Shown here in pieces: positions 1 to 9,294 of a stretch of DNA of 64,000 bases. The DNA is from Pseudomonas frederiksbergensis (GTDB taxonomy: Bacteria > Pseudomonadota > Gammaproteobacteria > Pseudomonadales > Pseudomonadaceae). The DNA lies in assembly GCF_001952935.1 (NCBI RefSeq), contig NZ_CP018319.1, positions 481,001-545,000 of the forward strand. The letters are read 5' to 3'. Made by a program: the position numbers and the translations under genes. Position 1 is the first letter of the stretch. Each line of letters opens with the position of its first letter. The notes under the pieces are model-generated. The model searched no databases. It was not told the origin of the DNA and was given only the letters and a program-made list of their open reading frames with translations.

Positions 1-1
1 C

Positions 2-907
2 AAAAAGGACGAACTCGGCCAATTGGCCGGCTGGTTCAACCGCTTCCTCGACAAGCTGCAACCGATCATTGCCGAGGTCAAACGCTCGGTGCAGGACGCG
101 CGCAACACGGCGGATCAGTCGTCCGCCATCGCCACCCAGACCAGCGCCGGCATGGAGCAGCAATACCGTCAGGTGGATCAGGTCGCGACCGCTTCCCACG
201 AAATGAGCGCCACCGCTCAAGACGTCGCGCGCAGCGCAGCGCAAGCGGCACAGGCAGCGCGGGACGCGGATCAGGCCACCCGTCGCGGTCTGACCGTGAT
301 CGACCGCACCACCACCAGCATCGACAACCTCGCCGCCGACATGAGCGCGGCGATGGTGCAAGTCGAAGGCCTGGCCGCCAACAGCGAGAAGATCGGTTCG
401 GTGCTGGAAGTGATTCGCGCCATCGCCGAGCAGACCAACCTGCTGGCGCTGAACGCCGCCATCGAGGCCGCTCGTGCCGGTGAAGCCGGACGCGGTTTTG
501 CCGTCGTGGCCGATGAGGTGCGCAACCTGGCACGCCGGACCCAGGAGTCCGTCGAAGAAACCCGCCTGGTGATCGAGCAGTTGCAGAGTGGCACTCAGGA
601 CGTGGTCGGCTCGATGAACAACAGCCATCGTCAGGCTCAGGGCAGTGTCGAACAGGTCGGTCAGGCGGTGACGGCGCTACGCCAGATTGGTGAGGCGGTG
701 ACGGTGATCAGCGACATGAACTTGCAGATCGCCAGCGCCGCGGAAGAGCAAAGCGCGGTGGCCGAGGAGATCAACAACAACGTGGCGACGATTCGGGATG
801 TGACAGAGTCGCTGTCGGGACAGGCCAATGAATCGGCGCGGGTGAGTCAGTCACTCAATAGCCTGGCGAATCAGCAGCAGAGCTTGATGGATCAGTTCAG
901 GGTTTGA
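2..907 (+). CDS. Methyl-accepting chemotaxis protein, C-terminal part (5' truncated by window edge)
   Basis: This is the cytoplasmic signalling half of a transmembrane chemoreceptor, which passes ligand signals to CheA/CheW. The reading frame is open from the first base, and the first residues ([19 protein letters not shown]) look like the end of a HAMP domain, so the sensor domain lies outside the window. The highly conserved hairpin tip is present ([21 protein letters not shown] followed by [15 protein letters not shown]). The flanks are long Ala/Gln/Ser-rich heptad helices typical of the antiparallel coiled coil. No pentapeptide methylation tether is seen at the C-terminus, which ends SLMDQFRV. 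The ligand cannot be inferred. The gene is followed by a REP-type inverted repeat. Confidence 0.95.
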   Translation, partial: KKDELGQLAGWFNRFLDKLQPIIAEVKRSVQDARNTADQSSAIATQTSAGMEQQYRQVDQVATASHEMSATAQDVARSAAQAAQAARDADQATRRGLTVIDRTTTSIDNLAADMSAAMVQVEGLAANSEKIGSVLEVIRAIAEQTNLLALNAAIEAARAGEAGRGFAVVADEVRNLARRTQESVEETRLVIEQLQSGTQDVVGSMNNSHRQAQGSVEQVGQAVTALRQIGEAVTVISDMNLQIASAAEEQSAVAEEINNNVATIRDVTESLSGQANESARVSQSLNSLANQQQSLMDQFRV

Positions 908-919
908 CCTGACGCCGAT

Positions 920-1030
920 CGTTCCCACGCTCCGCGTGGGAATGCCGCCAGGGACGCTCCGCGTTCCGCTTTGGGATGTGACGCAGAGCGTCACGGGATG
1001 CATTCCCACGCGGAGCGTGGGAACGATCAT
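920..1030. repeat. REP-type inverted repeat (GATCGTTCCCACGC family)
   Basis: Two inverted copies of GATCGTTCCCACGCTCCGCG face each other about 70 bp apart with a GC-rich centre. The same element recurs near 6395-6504 and 39090-39168. It fills the convergent gap between the chemoreceptor and the histidine kinase and slightly overlaps the kinase stop. Confidence 0.85.
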
Positions 1031-2340
1031 CGACGAGGTAATTCGATTACAACCTTCAACCCGCCCCACTCACTCTCCTCCAGCCGCAACACCCCGCCCC
1101 ACGTATCGACGATGTCCCGCACAATCCCCAATCCCAACCCATGCCCATCCGTTTGTTCATCAAGCCGAGTACCCCGGCCGAACACCTGATCGCGCTGGTT
1201 TTCGGGAATCCCCGGCCCATCGTCTTCCACGCTTAACTCAAACCCTTCGGCCGTCTCGACCACGCTCAACCGAACTTCGGCATCCGCCCACTTGCAGGCG
1301 TTGTCCAGCAGGTTACCGAGCAGTTCGAGCAAATCTTCGCGATCCCAAGGCAGTTGCAACCCCTTCGGCGCCCTATAGCTGAGGTCCAGATGCTCGCCAT
1401 GAATCATGTTCAAGGTCGCCAGTAACCCAGGCAATTCGGCATCGCAATCAAACAGCGCCCCCGGCAACGCATCGCCGGATAACCGTGCACGATTGAGCTC
1501 GCGATTGAGTCGCTGCTGGACTTGTTCCAGCTGCGCCTTAATGACCTTGCGCAGTTCTGGCTGCGCATCGAGCTTCTCGCTTGAGGCCAGGCTCAACAAC
1601 ACCGCCAGCGGGGTTTTCAAGGCGTGACCGAGGTTGCCCAGCGCATTGCGCGAACGCTTGAGACTGTCTTCGGTGTGCGCCAGCAAATGGTTGATCTGCG
1701 CCACCAGCGGCTCAAGCTCTACCGGCACCTGATCATCAAGTTGCGAGCGCTGGCCCTGCTGCAACTGGGCGATCTGCTCACGGGCCTTTTCCAGCGGGCG
1801 CAAGGCGCGGCGCACGGTGATGCGTTGCAGCAGCAGAATCAGCAGCAGCCCCGCCAAACCAAGCCCCAGACCGACTTGCTGCATGCGCCGGAAACTCTCG
1901 CGCACTGGCGTGTAATCCTGGGCCACGCTGATCGAAATCGATTGGCCGAGCCGTCGATAGTCTGAACGCAGCACCAGCAATTGCTGGCCTTCCGGCCCCA
2001 ATTGCAGGTTGCTGTGCAGGCCGGCATGGTCGAGGCGCGGCAGTTCCTGATCCCACAGCGAACGGGAACGCCAATGCTTGTCGGCAAAATCGATGCGGAA
2101 ATAATGCCCGGAAAACGGTCGCTGATAGGCCGGCGACAGGTGTCGCTCGTCCAGCTGTAAACCCTGCGGCCCACGCACCAGCGCCACCAACAGGTTTTCG
2201 CTGTCGTTGCGCAGCCCGGCTTCGAGGTAGCGATGCAAACCCATTTCGAACAGCCACAGGCTGGTCTGCGCCAGCACCAGGCCGACGATCACCATCACGC
2301 TGATCAAACCCAGGCTCAAGCGGCGCTGGATCGACCTCAC
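1027..2340 (-). CDS. Two-component sensor histidine kinase, PhoQ-like
   Basis: Inner-membrane sensor kinase of 437 residues. TM1 is at about 8-30 and TM2 at about 155-172, flanking a periplasmic sensor of about 120 residues. An H-box follows with phospho-accepting His239 in [11 protein letters not shown], the Leu-Lys-Thr-Pro form typical of PhoQ-like kinases. The C-terminal HATPase has N (NLLDNACKW), G1 (EDDGPGIP) and G2 (GHGLGLGIV) boxes. The start overlaps the stop of the upstream response regulator by 4 bp, so the pair is translationally coupled. Two PepSY genes precede it in the same run. PepSY-RR-HK operons in Pseudomonas include metal-responsive systems (BqsRS/CarRS type, PirRS type). 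I see no RExxE iron motif in the periplasmic part, so the signal is unassigned. Confidence 0.92.
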   Translation of the reverse strand: MRSIQRRLSLGLISVMVIVGLVLAQTSLWLFEMGLHRYLEAGLRNDSENLLVALVRGPQGLQLDERHLSPAYQRPFSGHYFRIDFADKHWRSRSLWDQELPRLDHAGLHSNLQLGPEGQQLLVLRSDYRRLGQSISISVAQDYTPVRESFRRMQQVGLGLGLAGLLLILLLQRITVRRALRPLEKAREQIAQLQQGQRSQLDDQVPVELEPLVAQINHLLAHTEDSLKRSRNALGNLGHALKTPLAVLLSLASSEKLDAQPELRKVIKAQLEQVQQRLNRELNRARLSGDALPGALFDCDAELPGLLATLNMIHGEHLDLSYRAPKGLQLPWDREDLLELLGNLLDNACKWADAEVRLSVVETAEGFELSVEDDGPGIPENQRDQVFGRGTRLDEQTDGHGLGLGIVRDIVDTWGGVLRLEESEWGGLKVVIELPRR

Positions 2341-3005
2341 TGGGCTTGCCCGCCGAACAGGTAACCCTGGCCGCGACGGGTTTCGATGACGCTGCGCCCG
2401 AGTTTGCGCCGCAGGTGGTTGACGTGGACTTCGAGCACGTTGGAGTCGCGCTCGGTTTCACCGTCGTAAAGGTGTTCGGCGAGGTGGCTTTTGGAAAGAA
2501 TCTGCTCGGGGTGCAGCATGAAATAACGCAGCAGGCGAAATTCAGCGGCGGTCAGCTGGATGTCGGCGCCGTCGCGGGTCACGCATTGGCGGCCTTCGTC
2601 CAGGTGCAGCCCGGCGGCTTTGAGCGTCGGCTGGTTGGCATGGCCATGGGAACGGCGCAACAGCGCCTGGACGCGCAAGTGCAGTTCTTCGGGGTGGAAG
2701 GGTTTGGTCAGGTAATCGTCGGCGCCGGCCTTGAGGCCTTCGATCCGTTCGGCCCAGGAATCACGGGCGGTGAGGATCAGCACGGGCGTCGACAGGCCAG
2801 CGGCCCGCCATTGCGTCAGCACGTCGAGCCCTGGCAAACCCGGCAGGCCGAGGTCGAGGATGATCAGGTCATAGGGCTCGCTGCTGCCCTGATACACCGC
2901 GTCGCGACCGTCGGCCAGCCAGTCCACGGCGTAACCCTGCCGGTTGAGGCCGGCCATCAGTTCGTCGGCCAGCGGCACATGGTCTTCCACCAGGAGCAAA
3001 CGCAT
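2337..3005 (-). CDS. OmpR-family response regulator
   Basis: A 222-residue DNA-binding response regulator partnered with the overlapping kinase. The receiver domain (about 1-115) has the acidic pair E7/D8, phospho-acceptor Asp51 ([11 protein letters not shown]), the Thr of LILTARD and the Lys of LTKPF. A winged-helix domain (about 125-220) carries the RGQGYLFGG wing. The start lies 3 bp after the stop of a PepSY gene. Sequence style resembles the QseB/PmrA/PirR branch; targets are unknown but may include the adjacent PepSY genes. Confidence 0.94.
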   Translation of the reverse strand: MRLLLVEDHVPLADELMAGLNRQGYAVDWLADGRDAVYQGSSEPYDLIILDLGLPGLPGLDVLTQWRAAGLSTPVLILTARDSWAERIEGLKAGADDYLTKPFHPEELHLRVQALLRRSHGHANQPTLKAAGLHLDEGRQCVTRDGADIQLTAAEFRLLRYFMLHPEQILSKSHLAEHLYDGETERDSNVLEVHVNHLRRKLGRSVIETRRGQGYLFGGQAQ

Positions 3006-3008
3006 CGA

Positions 3009-3320
3009 TCAATCTTCCTTGTCTTTCAGTAACTGGCCGGTAATGGCGTCGAGGTCCAGTTCGCGGACCACACCTTCGCTGGTCAGCAATTCGACTTCAT
3101 AAATGTAGACGTCGTGTTTCTCTTCAAGCTCGGCTTCCAGCAATTTGGCCCCGGGATAGCGGTCCAGCGCTTGCTGCAACAGCTGCTCCAGCGGCAGGAT
3201 CACGCCCTGTTGGCGCAGGCGCAGGGCCTCGTCCTGATCCAGGTCGCGAGCCATGACCACCGAGCAAAAAGCCAGAAGCACCAGGGCCATTCGACCTCTG
3301 GCGCATAGATTTACGTTCAT
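3009..3320 (-). CDS. PepSY-domain periplasmic protein (second copy of a tandem pair)
   Basis: A small secreted protein of 103 residues with an N-terminal signal segment (LVLLAFCSVVMA) and a mature PepSY-like domain ending in DLDAITGQLLKDKED. The start ATG overlaps the stop of the upstream PepSY gene as TAATG, and the response regulator follows after 3 bp, so all four genes form one operon. PepSY proteins modulate periplasmic enzymes or bind ligands or cations; this one may feed information to the kinase. The two tandem copies share the RDLxxDEALRLR start and the ITGQLLKD/VSGQVLKD end, implying duplication. Confidence 0.85.
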   Translation of the reverse strand: MNVNLCARGRMALVLLAFCSVVMARDLDQDEALRLRQQGVILPLEQLLQQALDRYPGAKLLEAELEEKHDVYIYEVELLTSEGVVRELDLDAITGQLLKDKED

Positions 3321-3628
3321 TACGTATCCTGATGATCCTTGAGAACCTGCCCGCTGACGGCGTCCAATTCCAGATCCCACTCGATACCCTGAGGGTCACG
3401 CATTTCGACCTGATAGATGTACTTGCCGTACTCTTCTTCCAGCTCGGTTTCGGTGATGGTGGCACCCGGGTGTTTGGTCAGGGCGGTAGCGTTGAGCTTC
3501 TCGAAAGACACAATGGTACCAGCGTCGCGCAGTCTCAGGGCTTCGTCGGGACCGAGGTCGCGAGCGTGGGCGATGCTGGCGGTCATACCGATGATGGACG
3601 CGGTGAACAGGGCAGTCAGGGTTTTCAT
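3320..3628 (-). CDS. PepSY-domain periplasmic protein (first copy of a tandem pair)
   Basis: This 102-residue protein begins with a clear signal peptide (MKTLTALFTASIIGMTASIAHA, probable cleavage after AHA). The mature PepSY domain starts RDLGPDEALRLRDAG and ends ELDAVSGQVLKDHQDT. It is the first gene of the PepSY-PepSY-RR-HK operon. The domain is rich in acidic residues (ETELEEEYGK), compatible with cation binding, but that is inference. The start is supported by a GGAGACACCCC stretch just upstream on the minus strand. Confidence 0.87.
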   Translation of the reverse strand: MKTLTALFTASIIGMTASIAHARDLGPDEALRLRDAGTIVSFEKLNATALTKHPGATITETELEEEYGKYIYQVEMRDPQGIEWDLELDAVSGQVLKDHQDT

Positions 3629-3751
3629 GGGGTGTCTCCGAGTTTTTTTATGTGTTGCCTACGGAGTGCACCTTAACGGGGCGAACTTAATTGAAACTGA
3701 ATTGCCATCATTGGTGATGACAACGCGACATCACCGGCATACACAAAACCC

Positions 3752-3838
3752 TGTGGGAGCGGGCTCGCGAAAGCGGTGTGTCATTCAACATTAAATATCG
3801 ACTGATACACCGCTTTCGCGAGCAAGCCCGCTCCCACA
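3752..3838. repeat. REPIN (two inverted REP sequences)
   Basis: Inverted pair of the GTGGGAGCGGG...CTCGCGAAAGCGG REP sequence with an AT-rich loop. One arm is GTGGGAGCGGGCTCGCGAA, missing a few bases relative to the other. It sits between the PepSY operon promoter and the patatin gene. Confidence 0.9.
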
Positions 3839-3872
3839 TAATCCGCACCGCTTGCCTGCATTCGAGACCGGT

Positions 3873-4952
3873 ATGACCGCCATCCACATCAAGTTCCCTT
3901 CCCTGACCCTCAAGGCCGGTCCTCGCGCCTTGGCGCGCATTCGTGAAAGCGGTCTGAGCGCCGCCGATGTCGGCACACTGCCGGGTGCCGCCGGTGGTCC
4001 CAAGGCGTTGGGGATTCAAGGCCTGGACCTGGCGTTGTTCGGCGAATGGCTGCCGGCGGCACCGCGGGAGCGCTCGTTGATCGGTGCGTCGGTGGGTTCC
4101 TGGCGCTTCGCCAGCGCGTGTCTGCCGGATGCCGCCGAAGGTATCCGCCGCCTCGGTCACCTCTACACCGAGCAGAACTTCGCCAAGGGCGTGACCATGG
4201 CGCAGATCAGCCAGAGCTCCCGGCGCATGCTCGATGAGCTGCTCGACGGCCGCGATGCGTCGATTCTGGACAACGCCCATTACCGCCTGAACATCATGGT
4301 GGTCAAAAGCCACGGCCTGCTGGCCGACGATCATCGCGGCCGACTGGGGTTGGGCCTGTCATCGGTGATCGCCGACAACCTGCGCGGCCGGGCGCGCCTG
4401 TCGCGGCATTTTGAGCGGTTGATCATTCACGATCCGCGCCTGGCACCGCCGGTCAATGCGCTCAACGACTTCCCCTCGCGCTTCGTTGCGCTGGAGGCCG
4501 GCAACCTGCGCCAGGCCTTGCTCGCGTCGGGCTCGATCCCGATGGTAATGGAAGGCGTACGTGATTTACCGGGTGCCGGTGCCGGGACGTTTCGCGATGG
4601 CGGTCTGCTGGACTATCACCTCGACCTGCCCTACAGCGGCAACGACATCGTGCTCTATCCGCATTTCACCGACCGGGTGATTCCCGGCTGGTTCGACAAG
4701 ACCCTGCCGTGGCGCCGCGCGTGTCCTGCGCGCTTGCAGGATGTCTTGTTGCTGGCGCCGTCGAAGGATTACCTGGCGCGCCTGCCCTACGGCAAACTCC
4801 CGGACCGCAACGACTTCAAACGCTTCATGGGCGATGCCCCGAGCCGGCAGAAATACTGGCGCACGACGATGGATGAAAGCCGTCGCATGGGCGATGAGTT
4901 CCTCGAACTGGCTGCCAGCGGTCGTCTTGGGGAACGCTTGCTGACCCTTTAG
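3873..4952 (+). CDS. Patatin-like phospholipase family protein
   Basis: A 359-residue protein of the patatin/PNPLA acyl-hydrolase fold. The nucleophile elbow is GASVGSW (Ser73 in GxSxG) and the catalytic Asp is in the RDGG motif (Asp242), giving the Ser-Asp dyad of the family. The oxyanion glycine stretch GAAGGPKALG is at about 38-47. The ATG at 3873 is preferred over an upstream TTG because it directly precedes the conserved region. No signal peptide is visible, so it is probably cytoplasmic. The substrate is unknown; single genes of this kind are common in pseudomonads. Confidence 0.85.
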   Translation: MTAIHIKFPSLTLKAGPRALARIRESGLSAADVGTLPGAAGGPKALGIQGLDLALFGEWLPAAPRERSLIGASVGSWRFASACLPDAAEGIRRLGHLYTEQNFAKGVTMAQISQSSRRMLDELLDGRDASILDNAHYRLNIMVVKSHGLLADDHRGRLGLGLSSVIADNLRGRARLSRHFERLIIHDPRLAPPVNALNDFPSRFVALEAGNLRQALLASGSIPMVMEGVRDLPGAGAGTFRDGGLLDYHLDLPYSGNDIVLYPHFTDRVIPGWFDKTLPWRRACPARLQDVLLLAPSKDYLARLPYGKLPDRNDFKRFMGDAPSRQKYWRTTMDESRRMGDEFLELAASGRLGERLLTL

Positions 4953-5046
4953 TCAGTGTTTTCCCGCAACGCCAAACGCAAACTGTTAAACTCGCCGCCT
5001 GCCCACATCGCCACGGCGATCGCCACCTGACAGAGCTGAAATCACT

Positions 5047-5403
5047 TTGGAAATCTTCAAGGAATTTACCTTCGAATCCGCCCACCGCCTGCCCCACGTG
5101 CCGGAAGGCCACAAGTGCGGCCGCCTGCACGGTCACTCGTTCAAAGTGGCGATCCACCTGAGCGGCGACCTCGATCCGCACACGGGCTGGATCCGTGATT
5201 TCTCGGAAATCAAGGCAATCTTCAAGCCGCTCTATGAGCGCCTGGACCACAACTACCTGAATGACATTCCTGGCCTGGAAAACCCGACCAGTGAAGTGCT
5301 GGCCAAGTTCATCTGGAAGGAATTGAAGCCACTGCTGCCGGAACTCAGCGCGATCCGTATCCACGAGACGTGCACCAGCGGCTGCATCTATCACGGCGAG
5401 TAA
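5047..5403 (+). CDS. queD: 6-carboxy-5,6,7,8-tetrahydropterin synthase QueD
   Basis: Converts 7,8-dihydroneopterin triphosphate to 6-carboxytetrahydropterin, the second step towards preQ0 and queuosine. The 118-residue size is right for the family. Zinc-binding histidines and the catalytic cysteine are visible ([10 protein letters not shown], then [10 protein letters not shown]), with the later LDHNYLNDI and the closing ETCTSGCIY. The start is TTG, placed exactly where homologues begin ([13 protein letters not shown]). It is typical native Pseudomonas sequence in base composition, unlike the queC found at 18.9-19.6 kb in this window. A terminator follows. Confidence 0.93.
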   Translation: MEIFKEFTFESAHRLPHVPEGHKCGRLHGHSFKVAIHLSGDLDPHTGWIRDFSEIKAIFKPLYERLDHNYLNDIPGLENPTSEVLAKFIWKELKPLLPELSAIRIHETCTSGCIYHGE

Positions 5404-5429
5404 GCTGATTTAAAAGACAACAAAATCCC

Positions 5430-5467
5430 TGTGGGAGCGAACCGGCTCCGGGCGGCTCACTCCCACA
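5430..5467. repeat. Single diverged REP hairpin
   Basis: CTGTGGGAGCGAACCGGCTC pairs with a matching GCTCACTCCCACAG arm to give a short hairpin in the 3' region of queD. Confidence 0.6.
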
Positions 5468-5493
5468 GTGAACTGCGTTTCGTCAGTGAATAT

Positions 5494-5521
5494 AAAAACA
5501 GCCTTCATCGGCTGTTTTTTT
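5494..5521 (+). terminator. Rho-independent terminator after queD
   Basis: Stem AAAACAGCC / GGCTGTTTT with a TTCATC loop followed by a run of seven T. It ends just before the alpha/beta hydrolase gene. Confidence 0.85.
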
Positions 5522-5565
5522 ATGCCTATGCTTTTTGGCTTCCCCACGCCAAGAGGACACCCCCA

Positions 5566-6390
5566 ATGACTGACTGGCCGCTGCCTCAGACCTATCGCTT
5601 CAATGGGCGCTCCGTTCGTTACGCCGTAAGGGGCGACGGTCCTCCGTTGGTGTTCGTGCATGGCACGCCTTTTTCTTCTTACGTGTGGCACCGGATTGCG
5701 CCGCACTTCATCACCACCCATCGGGTGCATTACTTTGACCTGCTGGGTTATGGGCTATCGGAGAAAATCGAGGGCGATGTGTCGCTGGGCGTGCAGAACG
5801 ACCTGCTGGCTCATTTGCTCGATCACTGGGGCCTGGAACGGCCAGACGTGGTCGCTCACGACTTCGGCGGCGCCACCGCTCTGCGTGCTCACCTGCTGAA
5901 CGGCAAGGATTACCGCAGCCTGACGCTGATTGATCCCGTGGCGCTGACGCCCTGGGGTTCGCCGTTTGTGCAGCATGTGCGCCAGCATGAGGCGGCGTTC
6001 AGTGGCCTGCCCGATTACATTCAGCGGGTGATCGTGCCGGCCTATATACGCGGGGCGATCAAGCGCGAGATTCCTGATCATGAACTCGCGCCTTACGTGC
6101 AGCCGTGGCTCGGCGATCCGGGACAAGCGGCGTTCTATCGGCAGATCGCGCAGATGGACGAGCGCTATACCCGTGAGGCCGAAGGGCTGTACCCGACGAT
6201 TCGTTGTCCGGTACAGATTCTGTGGGGGGAAGACGATCAGTGGATTCCCATCGAGCGTGGGCAGGCGTTGCATCAGATGATCCCCGGGTCGCGGTTTCAG
6301 GCGATTGCGAATGCCGGGCATCTGGTTCAGGAAGATGCGCCGGAAGCGATCGTCGCAGCGCTCCTTCGGTTCCTCCCTTCGGCTGATTGA
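5566..6390 (+). CDS. Alpha/beta hydrolase with Asp nucleophile (epoxide hydrolase / haloalkane dehalogenase-like)
   Basis: A 274-residue alpha/beta-hydrolase. The oxyanion motif is HGTPFSS (about 32-38). The nucleophile elbow reads VAHDFGGA, putting Asp99 rather than Ser in the nucleophile position. The catalytic acid lies in WGEDDQW (Asp223/224) and the base is His252 (NAGHLVQEDAPE). Asp nucleophiles mark epoxide hydrolases and haloalkane or haloacetate dehalogenases, so hydrolysis through an alkyl-enzyme ester is likely; the exact substrate is unknown. The start ATG is preceded by AAGAGGA. No signal peptide is seen. The gene stands alone between a terminator and a REP cluster. Confidence 0.85.
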   Translation: MTDWPLPQTYRFNGRSVRYAVRGDGPPLVFVHGTPFSSYVWHRIAPHFITTHRVHYFDLLGYGLSEKIEGDVSLGVQNDLLAHLLDHWGLERPDVVAHDFGGATALRAHLLNGKDYRSLTLIDPVALTPWGSPFVQHVRQHEAAFSGLPDYIQRVIVPAYIRGAIKREIPDHELAPYVQPWLGDPGQAAFYRQIAQMDERYTREAEGLYPTIRCPVQILWGEDDQWIPIERGQALHQMIPGSRFQAIANAGHLVQEDAPEAIVAALLRFLPSAD

Positions 6391-6394
6391 TGAT

Positions 6395-6504
6395 GATCGT
6401 TCCCACGCTCTGCGTGGGAATGCAGCCCGGGACGCTCCGCGTCCCTGCCGAAGCGGACGCGGAGCGTCCATTGAGGCATTCCCACGCAGAGCGTGGGAAC
6501 GATC
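6395..6504. repeat. REP-type inverted repeat (GATCGTTCCCACGC family)
   Basis: Outer arms GATCGTTCCCACGCTCTGCG are inverted across 110 bp with an inner GACGCTCCGCGTCC / GGACGCGGAGCGTCC hairpin. Same family as 920-1030 and 39090-39168. Confidence 0.88.
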
Positions 6505-6505
6505 A

Positions 6506-6592
6506 AAGCGGGCTTGCTCGCGAAGGCGGAGTGTCAGTCAATACAAGTGTCTACTGACACTCCGCCTTCGCGAGCGAGCCCGCTCCCACATG
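6506..6592. repeat. REPIN
   Basis: Inverted pair GCGGGCTTGCTCGCGAAGGC / GCCTTCGCGAGCGAGCCCGC with AGTGTCAGT...ACTGACACT extending the stem. It directly abuts the preceding repeat, so two different repeat families sit back to back. Confidence 0.88.
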
Positions 6593-6681
6593 GGTTCTTT
6601 GTTCCTTCAGGTGCACCGCTTTTGTGCCTCCCCGCGCCAAATCCCCCCGCTCGGCTATAAATAACTGCACCACCCCACGCT

Positions 6682-6697
6682 TGGCACGACCACTGCA
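6682..6697 (+). promoter_or_regulatory. Sigma-54 (-24/-12) promoter for codBA
   Basis: TGGCACG-ACCA-CTGCA matches the TGGCACG-N4-TTGCA consensus with GG and GC separated by exactly 10 bases. It lies 39 bp before the codB ATG. It implies RpoN control, plausibly NtrC-driven, which suits use of cytosine as a nitrogen source. The activator site was not located. Confidence 0.75.
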
Positions 6698-6735
6698 ACA
6701 CACCCCCGCGTCACTCATTCAGCAAGGAACGCCCC

Positions 6736-8007
6736 ATGACGCAGAACGATCCCGGCAACGACTACCCCCTCAGCGAAGTCCCGATGCATGCCCGCAAAGG
6801 CCTGGCATCAACGGCCATGGTCCTGCTGGGTTTCACCTTTTTTACCGCGACCATGTTTGCCGGCGGCAAGCTGGGTGTGGCGTTCAGCTTCGGCGAGATG
6901 ATGGCGGTGATCGTCGTCGGCAACCTGCTGCTGGGGATTTACGCCGCCAGCCTGGGTTACATCGCCTTCAAGAGCGGTCTGAATTCGGTGCTGATGGGAC
7001 GTTTTTGCTTCGGTGAAGTGGGCAGCAAGCTCAGCGATCTGATCCTCGGCTTTACCCAGATCGGCTGGTACGCCTGGGGCACCGCCACTGCCGCCGTGGT
7101 GCTGGGCAAGTATTTCGAATTGAGCGAGGGCACCGTTCTGGGGCTGATGGTGCTGTTCGGCCTGCTGTTTTGCGCGACCGCGTATGTCGGTTATCGCGGG
7201 CTGGAGATTCTGTCGTACATCGCCGTACCGGCAATGATGTTGCTGCTGATGCTGTCGATGTGGGTGGCCACGGTGAAGGTCGGCGGGCTCGACGGTTTGC
7301 TCGCAGTAGTCCCGACGGGAACACTGGATTGGTCGACCGCGATTACCCTGGTGTTCGGCACCTTCGTCAGCGGTGCAACCCAGGCGACTAACTGGACGCG
7401 CTTCTCCCGTTCGGCACGCGTCGCGGTGCTGGCGAGCCTGATCGGCTTTTTCATCGGCAACGGCCTGATGGTATTGATCGGTGCTTATGGCGCCATCGTC
7501 TACCAGCAACCGGACGTGGTCGAAGTGTTGCTGTTGCAAGGCTTCGCCATGGCAGCGATGGCGATGTTGCTGCTCAATATCTGGAGCACCCAGGACAACA
7601 CCATCTACAACTTCGCCGTCGCCGGTTGCAACCTGCTGCGCACCGGCCGTCGCAAAACCGTGACCCTGGCGGGCGCGGTGATCGGCACATTGCTGGCATT
7701 GCTGGGCATGTACGACCTGCTGGTGCCCTACCTGATTTTGCTGGGTACCGTGATTCCGCCGATTGGCGGCGTGATCATGGCGGACTTCTTCTACCGCTAT
7801 CGTGGTCACTATCCACGTCTGGCCGACGCCCGGTTGCCGGCGTTCAACTGGTCTGGCTTGGCCGCTTACGCAGTCGGCACCGTGGCTGCGTTCAGTTCAC
7901 CGTGGGTCGCGCCGCTGGTAGGGATTGCCGCTGCCGCGTTAACGTATGTAGTACTGACCGGCGTGCTGGGTGCCCGTACTGCCGACGCACCATTACAAGA
8001 TCTATAA
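6736..8007 (+). CDS. codB: Cytosine permease CodB
   Basis: Nucleobase:cation symporter-1 family permease of 423 residues with about 12 hydrophobic segments, importing cytosine through the inner membrane. The N-terminus (YPLSEVPMHARKGLASTAMVLLGFTFF) and the stretch GWYAWGTATAA are typical of CodB. It is followed after 13 bp by the cytosine deaminase gene, so uptake and deamination are co-expressed. The start follows AAGGAACG. A sigma-54-type promoter precedes the operon. Confidence 0.93.
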   Translation: MTQNDPGNDYPLSEVPMHARKGLASTAMVLLGFTFFTATMFAGGKLGVAFSFGEMMAVIVVGNLLLGIYAASLGYIAFKSGLNSVLMGRFCFGEVGSKLSDLILGFTQIGWYAWGTATAAVVLGKYFELSEGTVLGLMVLFGLLFCATAYVGYRGLEILSYIAVPAMMLLLMLSMWVATVKVGGLDGLLAVVPTGTLDWSTAITLVFGTFVSGATQATNWTRFSRSARVAVLASLIGFFIGNGLMVLIGAYGAIVYQQPDVVEVLLLQGFAMAAMAMLLLNIWSTQDNTIYNFAVAGCNLLRTGRRKTVTLAGAVIGTLLALLGMYDLLVPYLILLGTVIPPIGGVIMADFFYRYRGHYPRLADARLPAFNWSGLAAYAVGTVAAFSSPWVAPLVGIAAAALTYVVLTGVLGARTADAPLQDL

Positions 8008-8020
8008 AAGGATTCACCTG

Positions 8021-9268
8021 ATGCACATCATCAACGCCCGCCTGCGCAACCAAGATGGCCTGCATGAGTTGCACCTGGAAAACGGCCTGATCAGCAACAT
8101 CGCCCGACAGACCGAAGCCCCGACCCTGGGGCCCGATGATCTGGACGCCGGCGGCAACCTGGTGGTGCCACCCTTCGTCGAGCCACACATCCACCTCGAC
8201 GCCACGCTCACCGCCGGCGAACCGCGCTGGAACATGAGCGGCACGCTGTTCGAAGGCATCGAGTGCTGGGGCGAGCGCAAGGTGACCATCACCGAAGAGG
8301 ACACCAAAACCCGCGCGAAGAAAACCATCCAGACCCTCGCTGCCCACGGCATCCAGCACGTGCGCACCCACGTCGACGTCACCGACCCGCAGCTCACCGC
8401 GCTCAAGGCGATGCTCGAAGTGCGCGAGGAAAGCCGTCACCTGATCGACATGCAGATCGTTGCGTTCCCGCAGGAAGGCATCGAGTCATACCGCAACGGT
8501 CGGGACCTGATGGAAGAAGCGATCCGCATGGGCGCCGATGTGGTCGGCGGCATTCCACATTTCGAGTACACCCGCGATCAAGGCGTGAGCTCAGTGAAAT
8601 TCCTGATGGACCTGGCTGAGCGCACCGGTTGCCTGGTGGACGTGCATTGCGATGAAACCGACGACCCACACTCGCGCTTTCTTGAGGTGCTGGCTGAAGA
8701 AGCCCGCAGCCGCGACATGGGCTCGCGGGTCACCGCCAGCCACACCACGGCCATGGGCTCTTACGACAACGCTTACTGCGCCAAACTGTTTCGCCTGCTC
8801 GGGCATTCAGGGATCAGTTTTGTCTCCTGCCCCACCGAAAGCATTCACCTGCAAGGGCGCTTCGACAACTTCCCGAAACGCCGTGGCGTGACCCGAGTGA
8901 ATGAGTTGCTGGAAGCGGGCATGAACGTGTGTTTCGGCCAGGATTCGATCGTCGATCCGTGGTATCCGCTGGGCAACGGCAATATCTTGCGGGTGCTCGA
9001 AGCCGGCCTGCACATCTGCCACATGCTCGGTTACCGCAACCTGCAAAGCGCGCTGGACCTGGTCACCGACAACAGTGCCAAAGCCATGAACCTGGGTGAG
9101 CGTTATGGACTGGAACGCGGGCGGCCAGCGAATTTGCTGATTCTATCGGCGGACAGCGATTACGAAGTGATCCGCAGCCAGGGCCTGCCGCTGTATTCGG
9201 TGCGCGATGGCAAGGTGTTGATGAAGCGGCAGATGCCGGTGGTCGAGTTCTTCGGCGATCAGGGCTGA
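8021..9268 (+). CDS. codA: Cytosine deaminase CodA
   Basis: Deaminates cytosine to uracil and ammonia. This 415-residue amidohydrolase has the metal ligands PHIHLD early, the VDVHCDE motif, an SHTTAMGSYDN region, and the late FGQDSIVDPWYPLGNGN with the catalytic Asp. The chosen ATG at 8021 follows AAAAGGATTCACCTG and gives the usual N-terminus (MHIINARLRN). It forms an operon with codB. A REPIN follows instead of a classical terminator. Confidence 0.95.
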   Translation: MHIINARLRNQDGLHELHLENGLISNIARQTEAPTLGPDDLDAGGNLVVPPFVEPHIHLDATLTAGEPRWNMSGTLFEGIECWGERKVTITEEDTKTRAKKTIQTLAAHGIQHVRTHVDVTDPQLTALKAMLEVREESRHLIDMQIVAFPQEGIESYRNGRDLMEEAIRMGADVVGGIPHFEYTRDQGVSSVKFLMDLAERTGCLVDVHCDETDDPHSRFLEVLAEEARSRDMGSRVTASHTTAMGSYDNAYCAKLFRLLGHSGISFVSCPTESIHLQGRFDNFPKRRGVTRVNELLEAGMNVCFGQDSIVDPWYPLGNGNILRVLEAGLHICHMLGYRNLQSALDLVTDNSAKAMNLGERYGLERGRPANLLILSADSDYEVIRSQGLPLYSVRDGKVLMKRQMPVVEFFGDQG

Positions 9269-9294
9269 GATTTGCGTTGGCTGGGCTTGCCTCA

